From: Celerinatantimonas yamalensis | GTDB taxonomy: Bacteria; Pseudomonadota; Gammaproteobacteria; Enterobacterales; Celerinatantimonadaceae | Direction of reading: 5' to 3' | NCBI RefSeq assembly: GCF_046054155.1 | Contig: NZ_JBEQCT010000002.1 | Span: 698,888 to 762,887, forward strand | Length of the DNA stretch: 64,000 bases | Part shown: positions 56,118-63,103 of the stretch, one piece after another | Position numbering within the stretch: the stretch's first letter is position 1 | Layout: the number at the start of each line of letters is the position of its first letter | Notes under the pieces: model-generated | The model's input: the letters and a program-made list of their open reading frames with translations, nothing else | The model's database searches: none | What the model was told of the DNA's origin: nothing | Position numbers and translations under genes: made by a program

Positions 56118-56564
56118 CTAAAGTTGTGCGTACAATCTCAGCATGTCTTTGTGTTGAATACCATTTTCATAGATTGGCTCTGGATAATTCAGCAAAAAGT
56201 GATCTTTAACGATTGAGTCAACCCGAAAGCCAAGACGCTGATAATAAGTCAGTTGATAGCCAAAGGTGCCTGTACCCAGTTCAACACGAGAGATTCCCTT
56301 ACTTGATAACTGAGACAGAACTGACTTAAGCAATTCAGAACCAACACCTTGACCTTGTAACTTTGGATATACAGAGACATTGAATATCTCCGCAAGGCCA
56401 TTGGTTTGTGGCTTCACTATGCAAGCTGCTAAAACACGCCCATTATCTAGTGCAGCGAAGCACCATGAATCGGATAAATATGAAGAAATACTCGCTTTAG
56501 AAGGATCGGCTTCAAGCAGCAAATCTAGCGGAATCTGGCTACTTTTGACTTCGATATATTGCAA
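56118..56564 (-). CDS. GNAT N-acetyltransferase, cassette-borne
   Basis: About 148 residues. The acetyl-CoA loop is VYPKLQGQGVGSELL, and the end is GYQLTYYQRLGFRVDSIV. The best start is a TTG at 56564 after TTGGAGGAAAA. A GTG at 56579 would lie inside the neighbouring attC. It resembles YvbK-like acetyltransferases. The substrate is unknown. Its own attC is damaged by the IS110 copy. Confidence 0.83.
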   Translation of the reverse strand: MQYIEVKSSQIPLDLLLEADPSKASISSYLSDSWCFAALDNGRVLAACIVKPQTNGLAEIFNVSVYPKLQGQGVGSELLKSVLSQLSSKGISRVELGTGTFGYQLTYYQRLGFRVDSIVKDHFLLNYPEPIYENGIQHKDMLRLYAQL

Positions 56565-56577
56565 TTTTCCTCCAAGC

Positions 56578-56625
56578 ACATAACTCCGCCATCACGCGTT
56601 TGTCGCGTGCATGGCTTTGTTAGGC
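56578..56625 (-). repeat. attC site (short, 48 bases)
   Basis: Runs from ACATAAC to GTTAGGC. GCCATCACGCG and CGCGTGCATGGC form the imperfect stem with one extra-helical base. The preceding gene's stop (56592) lies inside it. Confidence 0.85.
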
Positions 56626-57218
56626 ATATATGGTCCAATATTTCTCATTGCCCTTGAAACGTACTCGTCTTTTTCACCAACAGGGGCAACATAATGCAGT
56701 GCATCCTTAGCGGCTTTTTCACCCTCTGTACGGGCTATAATCCATGCAGCGAGATATTGGGATGCAAAACACCCACCAGCCGTGGCGATGTTACCCGATC
56801 CGTAGAAAGGTTGATTCAGTACTTCAACGCCAGCTTCTTGTACCCAGGGCTTAGTTGTGAGATCGGTACACGCAGGGACATTCGCAAGAAGGCCAAGCTT
56901 GGCAAGAATAAGTGCACCGGAGCATTGCGCGCCTATGAGTTGGCGTGAGGGATCCAAGCGCAGAGCAGACATGATCTCGGAGTCGTTTACAATCTCGCGT
57001 GTCTTGATGCCACTGCCGACAATAACAGCATCTGCAGTAGGTATTTCCTCGAGGGTCGATTGCCTATGCACGGTGACACCATTCATTGAAGTAACAGTAC
57101 TCTCTGGACAGCAGAGCGTAACGCGCCAATCCTGTTTCTTGATTCGATTGAGCAAACCAAGGGCGACAAGAGAGTCGAGCTCGTTGAAACCTTGGAAAGT
57201 GAGTATAGCAATGTGCAT
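56592..57218 (-). CDS. DJ-1/PfpI family protein, cassette-borne
   Basis: A 208-residue class I glutamine-amidotransferase-like fold. The nucleophile-elbow Cys stands in GAQCSGALILAKLGLL and the N terminus reads MHIAILTFQGFNELDS. An ATAGGCFASQYLAAW block near the end is typical of DJ-1/ThiJ regulators and isomerases. The last residues (MPNKAMHATNA) are encoded by the attC itself, which shows how the cassette ended up with that tail. AGAGG stands before the ATG. Confidence 0.87.
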   Translation of the reverse strand: MHIAILTFQGFNELDSLVALGLLNRIKKQDWRVTLCCPESTVTSMNGVTVHRQSTLEEIPTADAVIVGSGIKTREIVNDSEIMSALRLDPSRQLIGAQCSGALILAKLGLLANVPACTDLTTKPWVQEAGVEVLNQPFYGSGNIATAGGCFASQYLAAWIIARTEGEKAAKDALHYVAPVGEKDEYVSRAMRNIGPYMPNKAMHATNA

Positions 57219-57248
57219 TTTGGATACCTCTTTAATTCAAGATGCGAT

Positions 57249-57325
57249 GTCTAACGTTTGGTTAAGAGGTGGGCTTTAGCCCGTCCCAGTTGAGCGCAGC
57301 GAACGATTTGAACCATTTGTTATAC
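57249..57325 (-). repeat. attC site (77 bases)
   Basis: GTCTAAC to GTTATAC, with complementary arms CGTTTGGTT.. and ..GAACCATTTG and an inner GGGCTTTAGCCC stem. The gene at 57320 ends inside it. Confidence 0.88.
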
Positions 57326-57835
57326 AGCATGGTTCAACTCTTTAGTCATGGGCTGAACCAAAAGTGGTGAGTCAGCTCTCAACTCTTCAAGCTGTCCTGC
57401 AGCGACAAAACCAAATGATCTATACAAATTAACTGCCACTTCGTTGCTTGTTGTGACGCCAAGTACCATAAGACTGCACCTTCTGCCTAAAGCCCATCCT
57501 TCAATTTTAAGCAGAAGGGATTTAGCTATGCCTTTACCCCTGAGCTCTGGCGAAACCCACATTTGATAGATGTGTGCGACTTTCAAGTTCGGCTTATGTA
57601 TACAGCCCCAAGCAATACCTACTGGCTGGCCCTTAAACTCTGCGATTAATGGCAAAGCATCAATTTCACGAAATTTAAGATCTAAGCGTGACCTCCATTC
57701 CGTATCTAACAATGCGGCTTCCTGATTATAAGTCGAACCAAAAGAATCAGGCGATTCCTTTAAAGAATTCAGTCTGGCTGTTTTGTATAACTCCCAGTCT
57801 TCAGGAGTTAGTATTTTGATGTCAAGTTCACTCAT
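57320..57835 (-). CDS. GNAT N-acetyltransferase, cassette-borne
   Basis: A 171-residue acetyltransferase. Typical blocks are TPEDWELYKTARLNSLKESP at the start, QMWVSPELRGKGIAKSLL for acetyl-CoA binding and TTSNEVAVNLYRSFGF near the end. It is most like the small-molecule YjaB/PhnO-type group. The ribosome site is weak, as is often seen for cassette genes. Its stop lies in the attC. Confidence 0.86.
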   Translation of the reverse strand: MSELDIKILTPEDWELYKTARLNSLKESPDSFGSTYNQEAALLDTEWRSRLDLKFREIDALPLIAEFKGQPVGIAWGCIHKPNLKVAHIYQMWVSPELRGKGIAKSLLLKIEGWALGRRCSLMVLGVTTSNEVAVNLYRSFGFVAAGQLEELRADSPLLVQPMTKELNHAV

Positions 57836-57849
57836 GTTTAGGCCGTATT

Positions 57850-57944
57850 GTATAACGCAAAGCTAAGCGGCGAGTGGACGCGAGTCCACAGCCCGCCGCG
57901 AGCGGTGTATTTAAGGCTGAACTGCTTCAGCGTCTTGTTATTGC
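57850..57944 (-). repeat. attC site (95 bases)
   Basis: GTATAACGC to GTTATTG with a strong GTGGAC/GTCCAC inner hairpin and GGCGAGTG arms. The HAD gene stop (57927) lies inside it. Confidence 0.88.
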
Positions 57945-58583
57945 TTGCCATATGCCTCGAAATTCTGAGAATGAAGAAAGCTTATAGTCGACGAATTCTG
58001 GTTTTAAGTCGCTCTTATTATTAACCCAAATAGTCCTCATTCCTAGTTTCTTAGAGGGTTCCATGTCAGCCTTTAAATTGTCACCTATAAAGACAGAATT
58101 ATCCGAACTTGCACCTAATGTTTCTAGCGCGGCGTTAAAAATAATAGGATCAGGCTTTTTAATGGAAAGCTCACCTGAAGTAACAATAACGTCGAAAAAA
58201 CATTCAAGACCAAGAGCTTTTATTTTATTTCTTTGAAAGAAACCCCGCCCGTTTGTGACACAAGCTATTTTTACACCTTCACCCTTGAGGTAATTCATGC
58301 ACTCAAGGACGCCATCGAATCGTTTAGAGTAGTTATGAAAGGACTCATCAAAATACTTGAGCATATTAGCTTCAATATCCGGCTCAATATTAAATTTACT
58401 CGCTAAGTTCTCAAAAACTTTTGCTTTTGGCTGGATGATGCAATTTTCCTTCACAAACTCGTCAATGAATTGATTGGCGTCACCACCACTATCAAGGAAC
58501 TTGTTGTGCATTGACTCTGCACATGCTTTTAAGCTCTGCGTTTTATCATGAACTGTACCGTCTAAGTCGAAAAGTGCGTACAT
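57927..58583 (-). CDS. HAD-superfamily hydrolase, cassette-borne
   Basis: A 218-residue phosphatase of HAD subfamily IA. Motif I is MYALFDLDGTVHD (nucleophile Asp7, acid Asp9), motif II is IACVTNGRGFF, the motif III Lys stands in SIKKPDPIIF, and motif IV is VFIGDNLKADM. The start at 58583 follows AAGGAAAACGG. YjjG- or Gph-like phosphatases act on nucleotides and sugar phosphates. This one's substrate is open. Confidence 0.88.
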   Translation of the reverse strand: MYALFDLDGTVHDKTQSLKACAESMHNKFLDSGGDANQFIDEFVKENCIIQPKAKVFENLASKFNIEPDIEANMLKYFDESFHNYSKRFDGVLECMNYLKGEGVKIACVTNGRGFFQRNKIKALGLECFFDVIVTSGELSIKKPDPIIFNAALETLGASSDNSVFIGDNLKADMEPSKKLGMRTIWVNNKSDLKPEFVDYKLSSFSEFRGIWQAITRR

Positions 58584-58594
58584 CCGTTTTCCTT

Positions 58595-58688
58595 GCAATA
58601 ACGTGTAGTTCAATTGCCGAATGCTGGCGCTAATTTTGGGAACCAAAATTCGTGACAGTAGGAGGTCAATTGGAACGTGTTGTTAAAT
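58595..58688 (-). repeat. attC site, near-identical to that at 59978
   Basis: CAATAACG to GTTAAAT, with TTTTGGGAACCAAAA at the tip and arms TTCAATTG/CAATTGGAA. It differs from the 59978 site at only two internal bases. Confidence 0.9.
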
Positions 58689-58690
58689 GG

Positions 58691-58897
58691 CTATGGCTGT
58701 TGCTGCTTACCTAGAACATTTTTCGCAATATAGTAGCCAACTAGCAATTCAATAAATGCAGCAAAAGCCCATGCCCCCCATACTAATGCCCAAACGACTG
58801 ATATAGCAACAATAGCTATAATCGCACTACGTGTGTCCTTAATAAATGCACCAATAGCGAACCCGATAATTACGAAAACTATGGTATAAAAAAGCAT
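58691..58897 (-). CDS. Small two-helix membrane protein, cassette-borne
   Basis: A 68-residue protein with two hydrophobic segments (about 3-20 and 26-62) split by the charged turn KDTRS and a polar Gln-rich end. GAGG stands ten bases before the ATG. Small hydrophobic proteins of unknown role are common in Vibrio cassettes. I see no family. Confidence 0.7.
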   Translation of the reverse strand: MLFYTIVFVIIGFAIGAFIKDTRSAIIAIVAISVVWALVWGAWAFAAFIELLVGYYIAKNVLGKQQQP

Positions 58898-58944
58898 TAT
58901 TTTATTTCCTCATAAAAACAACAGATGCGATGTACACAAAAGCC

Positions 58945-59004
58945 ATTTAACGCTTGCAGCAGTTACGCGGTCTTTTTCGCGTCGACTGCCTGTGATTGTT
59001 AAGA
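58945..59004 (-). repeat. attC site (60 bases)
   Basis: ATTTAAC to GTTAAGA, arms CGCTTGCAGCAGT/ACTGCCTGTG and an inner GCGGTC...TCGCG hairpin. The NTF2-like gene stop (58999) lies inside it. Confidence 0.86.
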
Positions 59005-59367
59005 GGCAAATGGCCCCAAGTGTTCAGTTATTATTTTCCACTGATTGTTTTCACGAACAAGTACTGAAGTGCCTCTACCACCACCGGAACACATTTCTCC
59101 TTCGATTATGCCTTTCCAATTGAAGTCATATAAACATACAGCTTCGGTATCGGATATGTACGCCCAGTGAAGGTTCGAAATTTTGTACTCTTCATCTTGA
59201 ATTGAGGCAAAATTGCTTATAAAAACGCCCTCAACCTCCTTTAAACCTTTAAAGGTGCCATTTGAGAACGTAACGCAGACATTTTCATGCATTAAAGGTT
59301 CAACAGATTTCCAATCCTGGCTTGCCAAAGCTAACTCGTACTTCTTAAGGATTTCCTGGGGTGTCAT
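58999..59367 (-). CDS. SnoaL/DUF4440-like NTF2-fold protein, cassette-borne
   Basis: A 122-residue cone-shaped NTF2-like domain: MTPQEILKKYELALASQDW, EPLMHENVCVTFSNG, GTSVLVRENNQWKIITEHLG. Proteins of this fold act as isomerases, hydrolases or binding units, and none can be chosen here. The start at 59367 has GAGG eight bases upstream, and the TTG two codons earlier is less likely. Confidence 0.82.
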   Translation of the reverse strand: MTPQEILKKYELALASQDWKSVEPLMHENVCVTFSNGTFKGLKEVEGVFISNFASIQDEEYKISNLHWAYISDTEAVCLYDFNWKGIIEGEMCSGGGRGTSVLVRENNQWKIITEHLGPFAS

Positions 59368-59377
59368 TTCCAAAGCC

Positions 59378-59475
59378 TCTTAACGCTGAGCACAGTTTCA
59401 AAAATACCTGGCGCTATATTTTGGGTACCAAAATTCGTGACAGGTATTTTTGTCAATTGCTGCGATTTGTTATGC
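59378..59475 (-). repeat. attC site (98 bases)
   Basis: TCTTAAC to GTTATGC. The tip TTTTGGGTACCAAAATTCG is shared with the sites at 58595 and 59978, while the outer arms differ, so parts have been exchanged. Confidence 0.86.
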
Positions 59476-59511
59476 TGCGATTGAAGGTACTGAAGCCTAA
59501 CCTAATAGTTT

Positions 59512-59943
59512 TTAATTCAAACTTGCTCGTCCAATGACTTTGCCACTAGATAATTCTGTAATTGACCCTTCCCAAGCTTTATATTCACCAGATTTGGTAA
59601 GAAAAGCTCCGTAGCATTGTGTTGTACCATTAGTCGTTTGTAGCTTGTTCTCATGAATTGCAACTATTTTCCCTTTACCACTTTTAGCCTTGTCTAACCA
59701 ATATTGAAAATCTGATTCTTGAGCCTTGCAACTTGGTCCAATATGAGCGTACTGGTTATAGATTGAATACCCAGCAATATACATTGAAATCAACGCTATG
59801 ATAACAATGGATTTTATAACCATAGTTAACAATAAATTAATTTTTTTAAAATCAAGATTACGAAATTTTTCCAAATTAAGGTTATGAGATTTTTTTATAT
59901 TAACATCATCAGTATTAACTGTACTTTCTTGATTATTTTCCAT
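59512..59943 (-). CDS. Hypothetical single-pass membrane protein, cassette-borne
   Basis: A 143-residue protein with an Asn/Lys-rich cytosolic N terminus (about 45 residues), one membrane helix (VIKSIVIIALISMYIAGYSI) and a C-terminal outside domain with two Cys (SCKAQES and TTQCYGAF) that could form a disulfide. GAGGAA precedes the ATG. I do not recognise the family. Confidence 0.68.
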   Translation of the reverse strand: MENNQESTVNTDDVNIKKSHNLNLEKFRNLDFKKINLLLTMVIKSIVIIALISMYIAGYSIYNQYAHIGPSCKAQESDFQYWLDKAKSGKGKIVAIHENKLQTTNGTTQCYGAFLTKSGEYKAWEGSITELSSGKVIGRASLN

Positions 59944-59977
59944 TAATTATTCCTCTTATTTACTCACTTCTTAAGCT

Positions 59978-60070
59978 GCATAACGTGTAGTTCAATTGCC
60001 GACTGCTGGCGCTAATTTTGGGAACCAAAATTCGTGACAGTAGGAGGTCAATTGGAACGTTTTGTTATAC
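59978..60070 (-). repeat. attC site, near-identical to that at 58595
   Basis: GCATAACG to GTTATAC. Only two internal bases differ from the 58595 site, which brackets two cassettes and an unlike attC. Homologous deletion between them would remove both cassettes. Confidence 0.9.
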
Positions 60071-60076
60071 GATGCC

Positions 60077-60457
60077 TCACAGTAGGCGCTGAAACTGACT
60101 ATTTTTAGCTTTGAAACCTAGCTTGTAAAACAAAGCTTGAGACCTAAAGTTACCCTCATCAATATCTGCATACAATTTTTCAATGCCCAAAGATTTAGCA
60201 TGGGAAAATAATAAACTAAGAGCTTCCGACATATACCCTTGTCGCCAGTACGATGAATTTAGTAAGCATCCAACCTCACATGAATCACTGTTATAACTAA
60301 AGCTATGTAAACCGCAGGTTCCAATAACTTTGTTTGTCGCTTGATCCATAACCGCCCATTCCAACGATTCACCTGATTTCTCTAGTCGGACGACGCTTTC
60401 TAGCATCTGAACTATCAGATCTTTCGATGTAAAAACTGGGTCAGAGGCAAATTCCAT
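60077..60457 (-). pseudogene. GNAT acetyltransferase lacking its N terminus
   Basis: The 126-residue frame starts at MEFASDPVFTSKDLI, which in RimJ-type proteins is about residue 25-30, after the first strand and helix. The acetyl-CoA loop (SSYWRQGYMSEAL) and the end (GNFRSQALFYKLGF) are present. There is no ribosome site before the ATG, and the DNA turns sharply AT-rich upstream. The 5' end was probably lost when the hydrolase gene joined. Confidence 0.65.
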
Positions 60458-60485
60458 TGTTTGAATATAATATTTTTAATTTAAA

Positions 60486-61211
60486 TTAAATCCTTTTTTT
60501 GTTAAATGTTTTATTTATTGTTGAACAAATTCTATCTAATTTATCTTCTAATATAAAAGGAAAATGACCAGAATCCCTCAACTCCAATTCAATTATATTT
60601 GGATTAAATTTTTTAAAAGATCTTGCAATCTCTACTGGAAAACGATGATCCTTTTCTCCAAAAACATTCAAAATTGGAAAAGAAATTACTGATAATTCAT
60701 TAATTAGATCAAAGTTTGATAAAAAGTGTTTAAATATTGAATTAAATGTATCCTCAGATAATGTTTTAGACATATTTTTAAAAAAAGTTAATCCTTTTAA
60801 TTTTTCTTTTTCTGTCATAAAGATATCTTCAGGTTCAGCATCTTCTAACTTTAATAATTTTAGCGTTTCTCTATATTTTAACCATTGTTCAGTATTCAAT
60901 CCTGTATTCATCAGGATTAATCCACAAATTTTATTTTTAAATAAAGATATATATTTTAATGCGAGAACTCCACCCCATGAGTGTCCTAATATTATTGGTT
61001 TATGCTCGCATTTATTTACTAATAAATCTATTTCTTCTATTAATTCATCTATAATTATATTAGGTCCCTTTTTTTGACTATAAAAGATACAAGTAAATGT
61101 ATCATTTAAAATTGAAAAATATGATTCTAGATAATCATCGAAGCCTGGTCCACCATGTAGAAAAATAATTATTTCTTTATTCTTTCTAATTTTAATTTCT
61201 TTATGTTTCAT
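60486..61211 (-). CDS. Alpha/beta hydrolase, very AT-rich, cassette-borne
   Basis: A 241-residue hydrolase. The oxyanion block is FLHGGPGFDDYLES, the nucleophile Ser stands in ILGHSWGGVLAL, the acid Asp in VFGEKDHRF and the base His in RDSGHFPFI. It resembles the proline-iminopeptidase or esterase group in the HGGPG motif. GC content is far below its neighbours, and no ribosome site is seen before the ATG. It shares one cassette span (between attC 59978 and 61281) with the truncated GNAT, so it was joined by a non-integron event or replaced its attC. Confidence 0.8.
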   Translation of the reverse strand: MKHKEIKIRKNKEIIIFLHGGPGFDDYLESYFSILNDTFTCIFYSQKKGPNIIIDELIEEIDLLVNKCEHKPIILGHSWGGVLALKYISLFKNKICGLILMNTGLNTEQWLKYRETLKLLKLEDAEPEDIFMTEKEKLKGLTFFKNMSKTLSEDTFNSIFKHFLSNFDLINELSVISFPILNVFGEKDHRFPVEIARSFKKFNPNIIELELRDSGHFPFILEDKLDRICSTINKTFNKKRI

Positions 61212-61280
61212 ATATTATTTAAATTATTACATTGTTTTTATTAAAAATACAGACTTTTACGATATTCACCTTATAAATCT

Positions 61281-61335
61281 GTATAACGCTTACAGCAAGT
61301 GCGCCTTTGGCGTCGCTTGCCTGTTCTTGTTATTC
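61281..61335 (-). repeat. attC site (55 bases)
   Basis: GTATAACGC to GTTATTC with arms CTTACAGCAAG/CTTGCCTG and a GCGCC..GGCG loop. The HAD gene stop (61330) lies inside it. Confidence 0.87.
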
Positions 61336-61932
61336 GCATTTTTCCACAATGAACTTCAGAGTTTCCTGAGTATTCGAATGCAGTAGACTTTCAATACCCA
61401 AAGACCTCGCTGCCTCCACATTCTTAGGAGTATCATCAATAAATATGCAATCATCTTCGCTTACACCGAGTTTGTTTAGGGCAATGTGAAAATAATTCAA
61501 TGCTGGCTTTGCAACGCCTATTTCAGATGAATTAATGACTTCGTCAAACTCACCTTCCAAACCAACGGAGTGAAGATCCTTATTTAGTCTACTTGTAGCG
61601 TTAGTCACTAAAACAAGTTGCCCGAAAGAAAGTTGATTACGAATTTTGGTTAGAAACTCGTAGTCAATTTCAGCTTCCAAGGAGTACCACTTTTTTACTA
61701 ACTCTTCCGCAACATCTTGTCCGTATTCTTTTGATAGATCGAAACGGACATTATCACACCATTCTTCGTGCGAAATCCCCCCCGTAATAGCCGGTAGCAA
61801 GTGCCTTTCAGAAAAGGCGCACGCATTTAACGGATTGCGCTCTAGGCCTAATGAAGCTACGTACTTATCAAGCTCAGTACTCGACCAGTGACGTATTACA
61901 CCGTCAAAATCAATTAAAACTGTATTTTTCAC
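61330..61932 (-). CDS. HAD-superfamily hydrolase (second), cassette-borne
   Basis: A 200-residue HAD IA protein: LIDFDGVIRHW (nucleophile and acid Asp), LVLVTNATSRL, GVAKPALNYFHIAL (Lys) and CIFIDDTPKNVEAAR. The start is a GTG at 61932 after GGGAGACC. A frame from 62022 runs through the attC and is not credible. It is unlike the other HAD gene (57927) in sequence, so they are separate captures. Substrate unknown. Confidence 0.87.
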   Translation of the reverse strand: MKNTVLIDFDGVIRHWSSTELDKYVASLGLERNPLNACAFSERHLLPAITGGISHEEWCDNVRFDLSKEYGQDVAEELVKKWYSLEAEIDYEFLTKIRNQLSFGQLVLVTNATSRLNKDLHSVGLEGEFDEVINSSEIGVAKPALNYFHIALNKLGVSEDDCIFIDDTPKNVEAARSLGIESLLHSNTQETLKFIVEKCE

Positions 61933-61946
61933 TGAGGTCTCCCTGC

Positions 61947-62018
61947 GCATAACGCCGTGCTTTGCGGCTGATTTGGAGCGCAGCGGAAAACCAGTCCGCC
62001 AACAGCACCTTGTTATGT
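61947..62018 (-). repeat. attC site (72 bases)
   Basis: GCATAACGCCGTGC to GCACCTTGTTATGT, with GGCTGATTTGGAGCGCAGC as part of the inner stem against CGGAAAACCAGTCCGCC. Confidence 0.86.
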
Positions 62019-62090
62019 GCATTGCATATCACTTCATAACGGTTTGAATAAACGGCCTGTTTTAATGGCATTTATTTTTTGTTATAGGCT

Positions 62091-63065
62091 TTATTTATAC
62101 GATTCATGTCTTTCGGGTAGAAGCTCTCTATTAGTAGAGAGGTGTTTAGCTCTTTTACTCACTTCCTCAACAACTTCATTTCTATTACGTTTTTTGTCTT
62201 TGAAATTTGGTTCAATTTTCATCTTCGGATTCGCCTCAAAAGCCTTATTCATCAATCTTCCATCTTCGGATAAGGAATCAATATCGATTGGTACTGAAGG
62301 GACAGTTCTAGTAAGTTTTTTTACTCCATCAGTATTTAATAGACCAATTAGTTCTGCGTCAGCAATAAGTGGTGAAAGAAATTCATCTGCAACAGCTTCA
62401 CCTTTCATCGCAATAGGCTGACCAAGAACTTGCTTTTCTGGAAAAAGCCCCTGAATTATACCTAAAGCACTTCTTAGCGATGTGCCAGAACTTACATAGT
62501 CAAGAACAACAATAGTAGAGGCTGTCGAACCCTTGTTTTTAATAAATTGATTAAAATAATTTGAAACACGATCGAGATAAGTATTCTCTTCCAAATCCAT
62601 GTCAAGAGCGGTTTCTTTAAGAGTTTCTATCGATGGCAATGAAGTAGCTGGAATAATAACTGGGGTCGGTGTAACACCAATTTCTTTCATACTCCTTATT
62701 AGTAATTCTGGACTTCCTCCTATTCCAACATATAAAGTGTTATTGTCAAATTTTCGGCGTAATATTCCAATCATATCAATGTGGCTATTAATAATTTTAT
62801 TATAAACATCTGGATTTGAATCAACAGTGTCTGTTTCAGGGTCTAACTCTCTCTGAACAATGTGGTTTTCGTTTCTAGGAAAACTTCTGAAATTCGATGT
62901 TTTCTGGCTATTATTAGCTATCTCTTGCATCTTTCTCTGAGCAATCGCTTCCGGTCGGTTATCCACAAACTGAAAATATCCCTTTCCAGTGCTGCGATTT
63001 TGAGAAAAGTCATTCGCAACCGATTGCCTTTTGCTTTCTTGCATTTTGTCTGCGTGAGTATTCAT
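62091..63065 (-). CDS. Putative effector with 'VDNRPEA' N-terminal motif and PRTase-like domain
   Basis: A 324-residue protein not of a well-known type. The disordered start holds VDNRPEAIAQRK and QEIANNS (residues about 34-53), a motif I know from N termini of DUF4157-associated, eCIS- or toxin-like proteins. The middle (about 95-240) looks like a phosphoribosyltransferase fold: LYVGIGGSPELLIR, then TIVVLDYVSSGTSLRSAL with Asp189 where the PRPP-binding motif should be. The second Asp is Tyr and the Thr-Gly is Ser-Gly. The basic C-terminal tail has KKRNRNEVVEE and is probably unstructured. TAGGA precedes the ATG. Function inferred only in outline. Confidence 0.6.
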   Translation of the reverse strand: MNTHADKMQESKRQSVANDFSQNRSTGKGYFQFVDNRPEAIAQRKMQEIANNSQKTSNFRSFPRNENHIVQRELDPETDTVDSNPDVYNKIINSHIDMIGILRRKFDNNTLYVGIGGSPELLIRSMKEIGVTPTPVIIPATSLPSIETLKETALDMDLEENTYLDRVSNYFNQFIKNKGSTASTIVVLDYVSSGTSLRSALGIIQGLFPEKQVLGQPIAMKGEAVADEFLSPLIADAELIGLLNTDGVKKLTRTVPSVPIDIDSLSEDGRLMNKAFEANPKMKIEPNFKDKKRNRNEVVEEVSKRAKHLSTNRELLPERHESYK

Positions 63066-63103
63066 GCTCTATCCTAATTTAGCTGATAGCCGACTTTTTC
63101 ACA

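Noticed and set aside
58595..62018. Repeated attC sites considered as a CRISPR array
   Set aside because: The repeats are 55-98 bases with internal dyads, variable arms and protein genes between them, which is the integron pattern.
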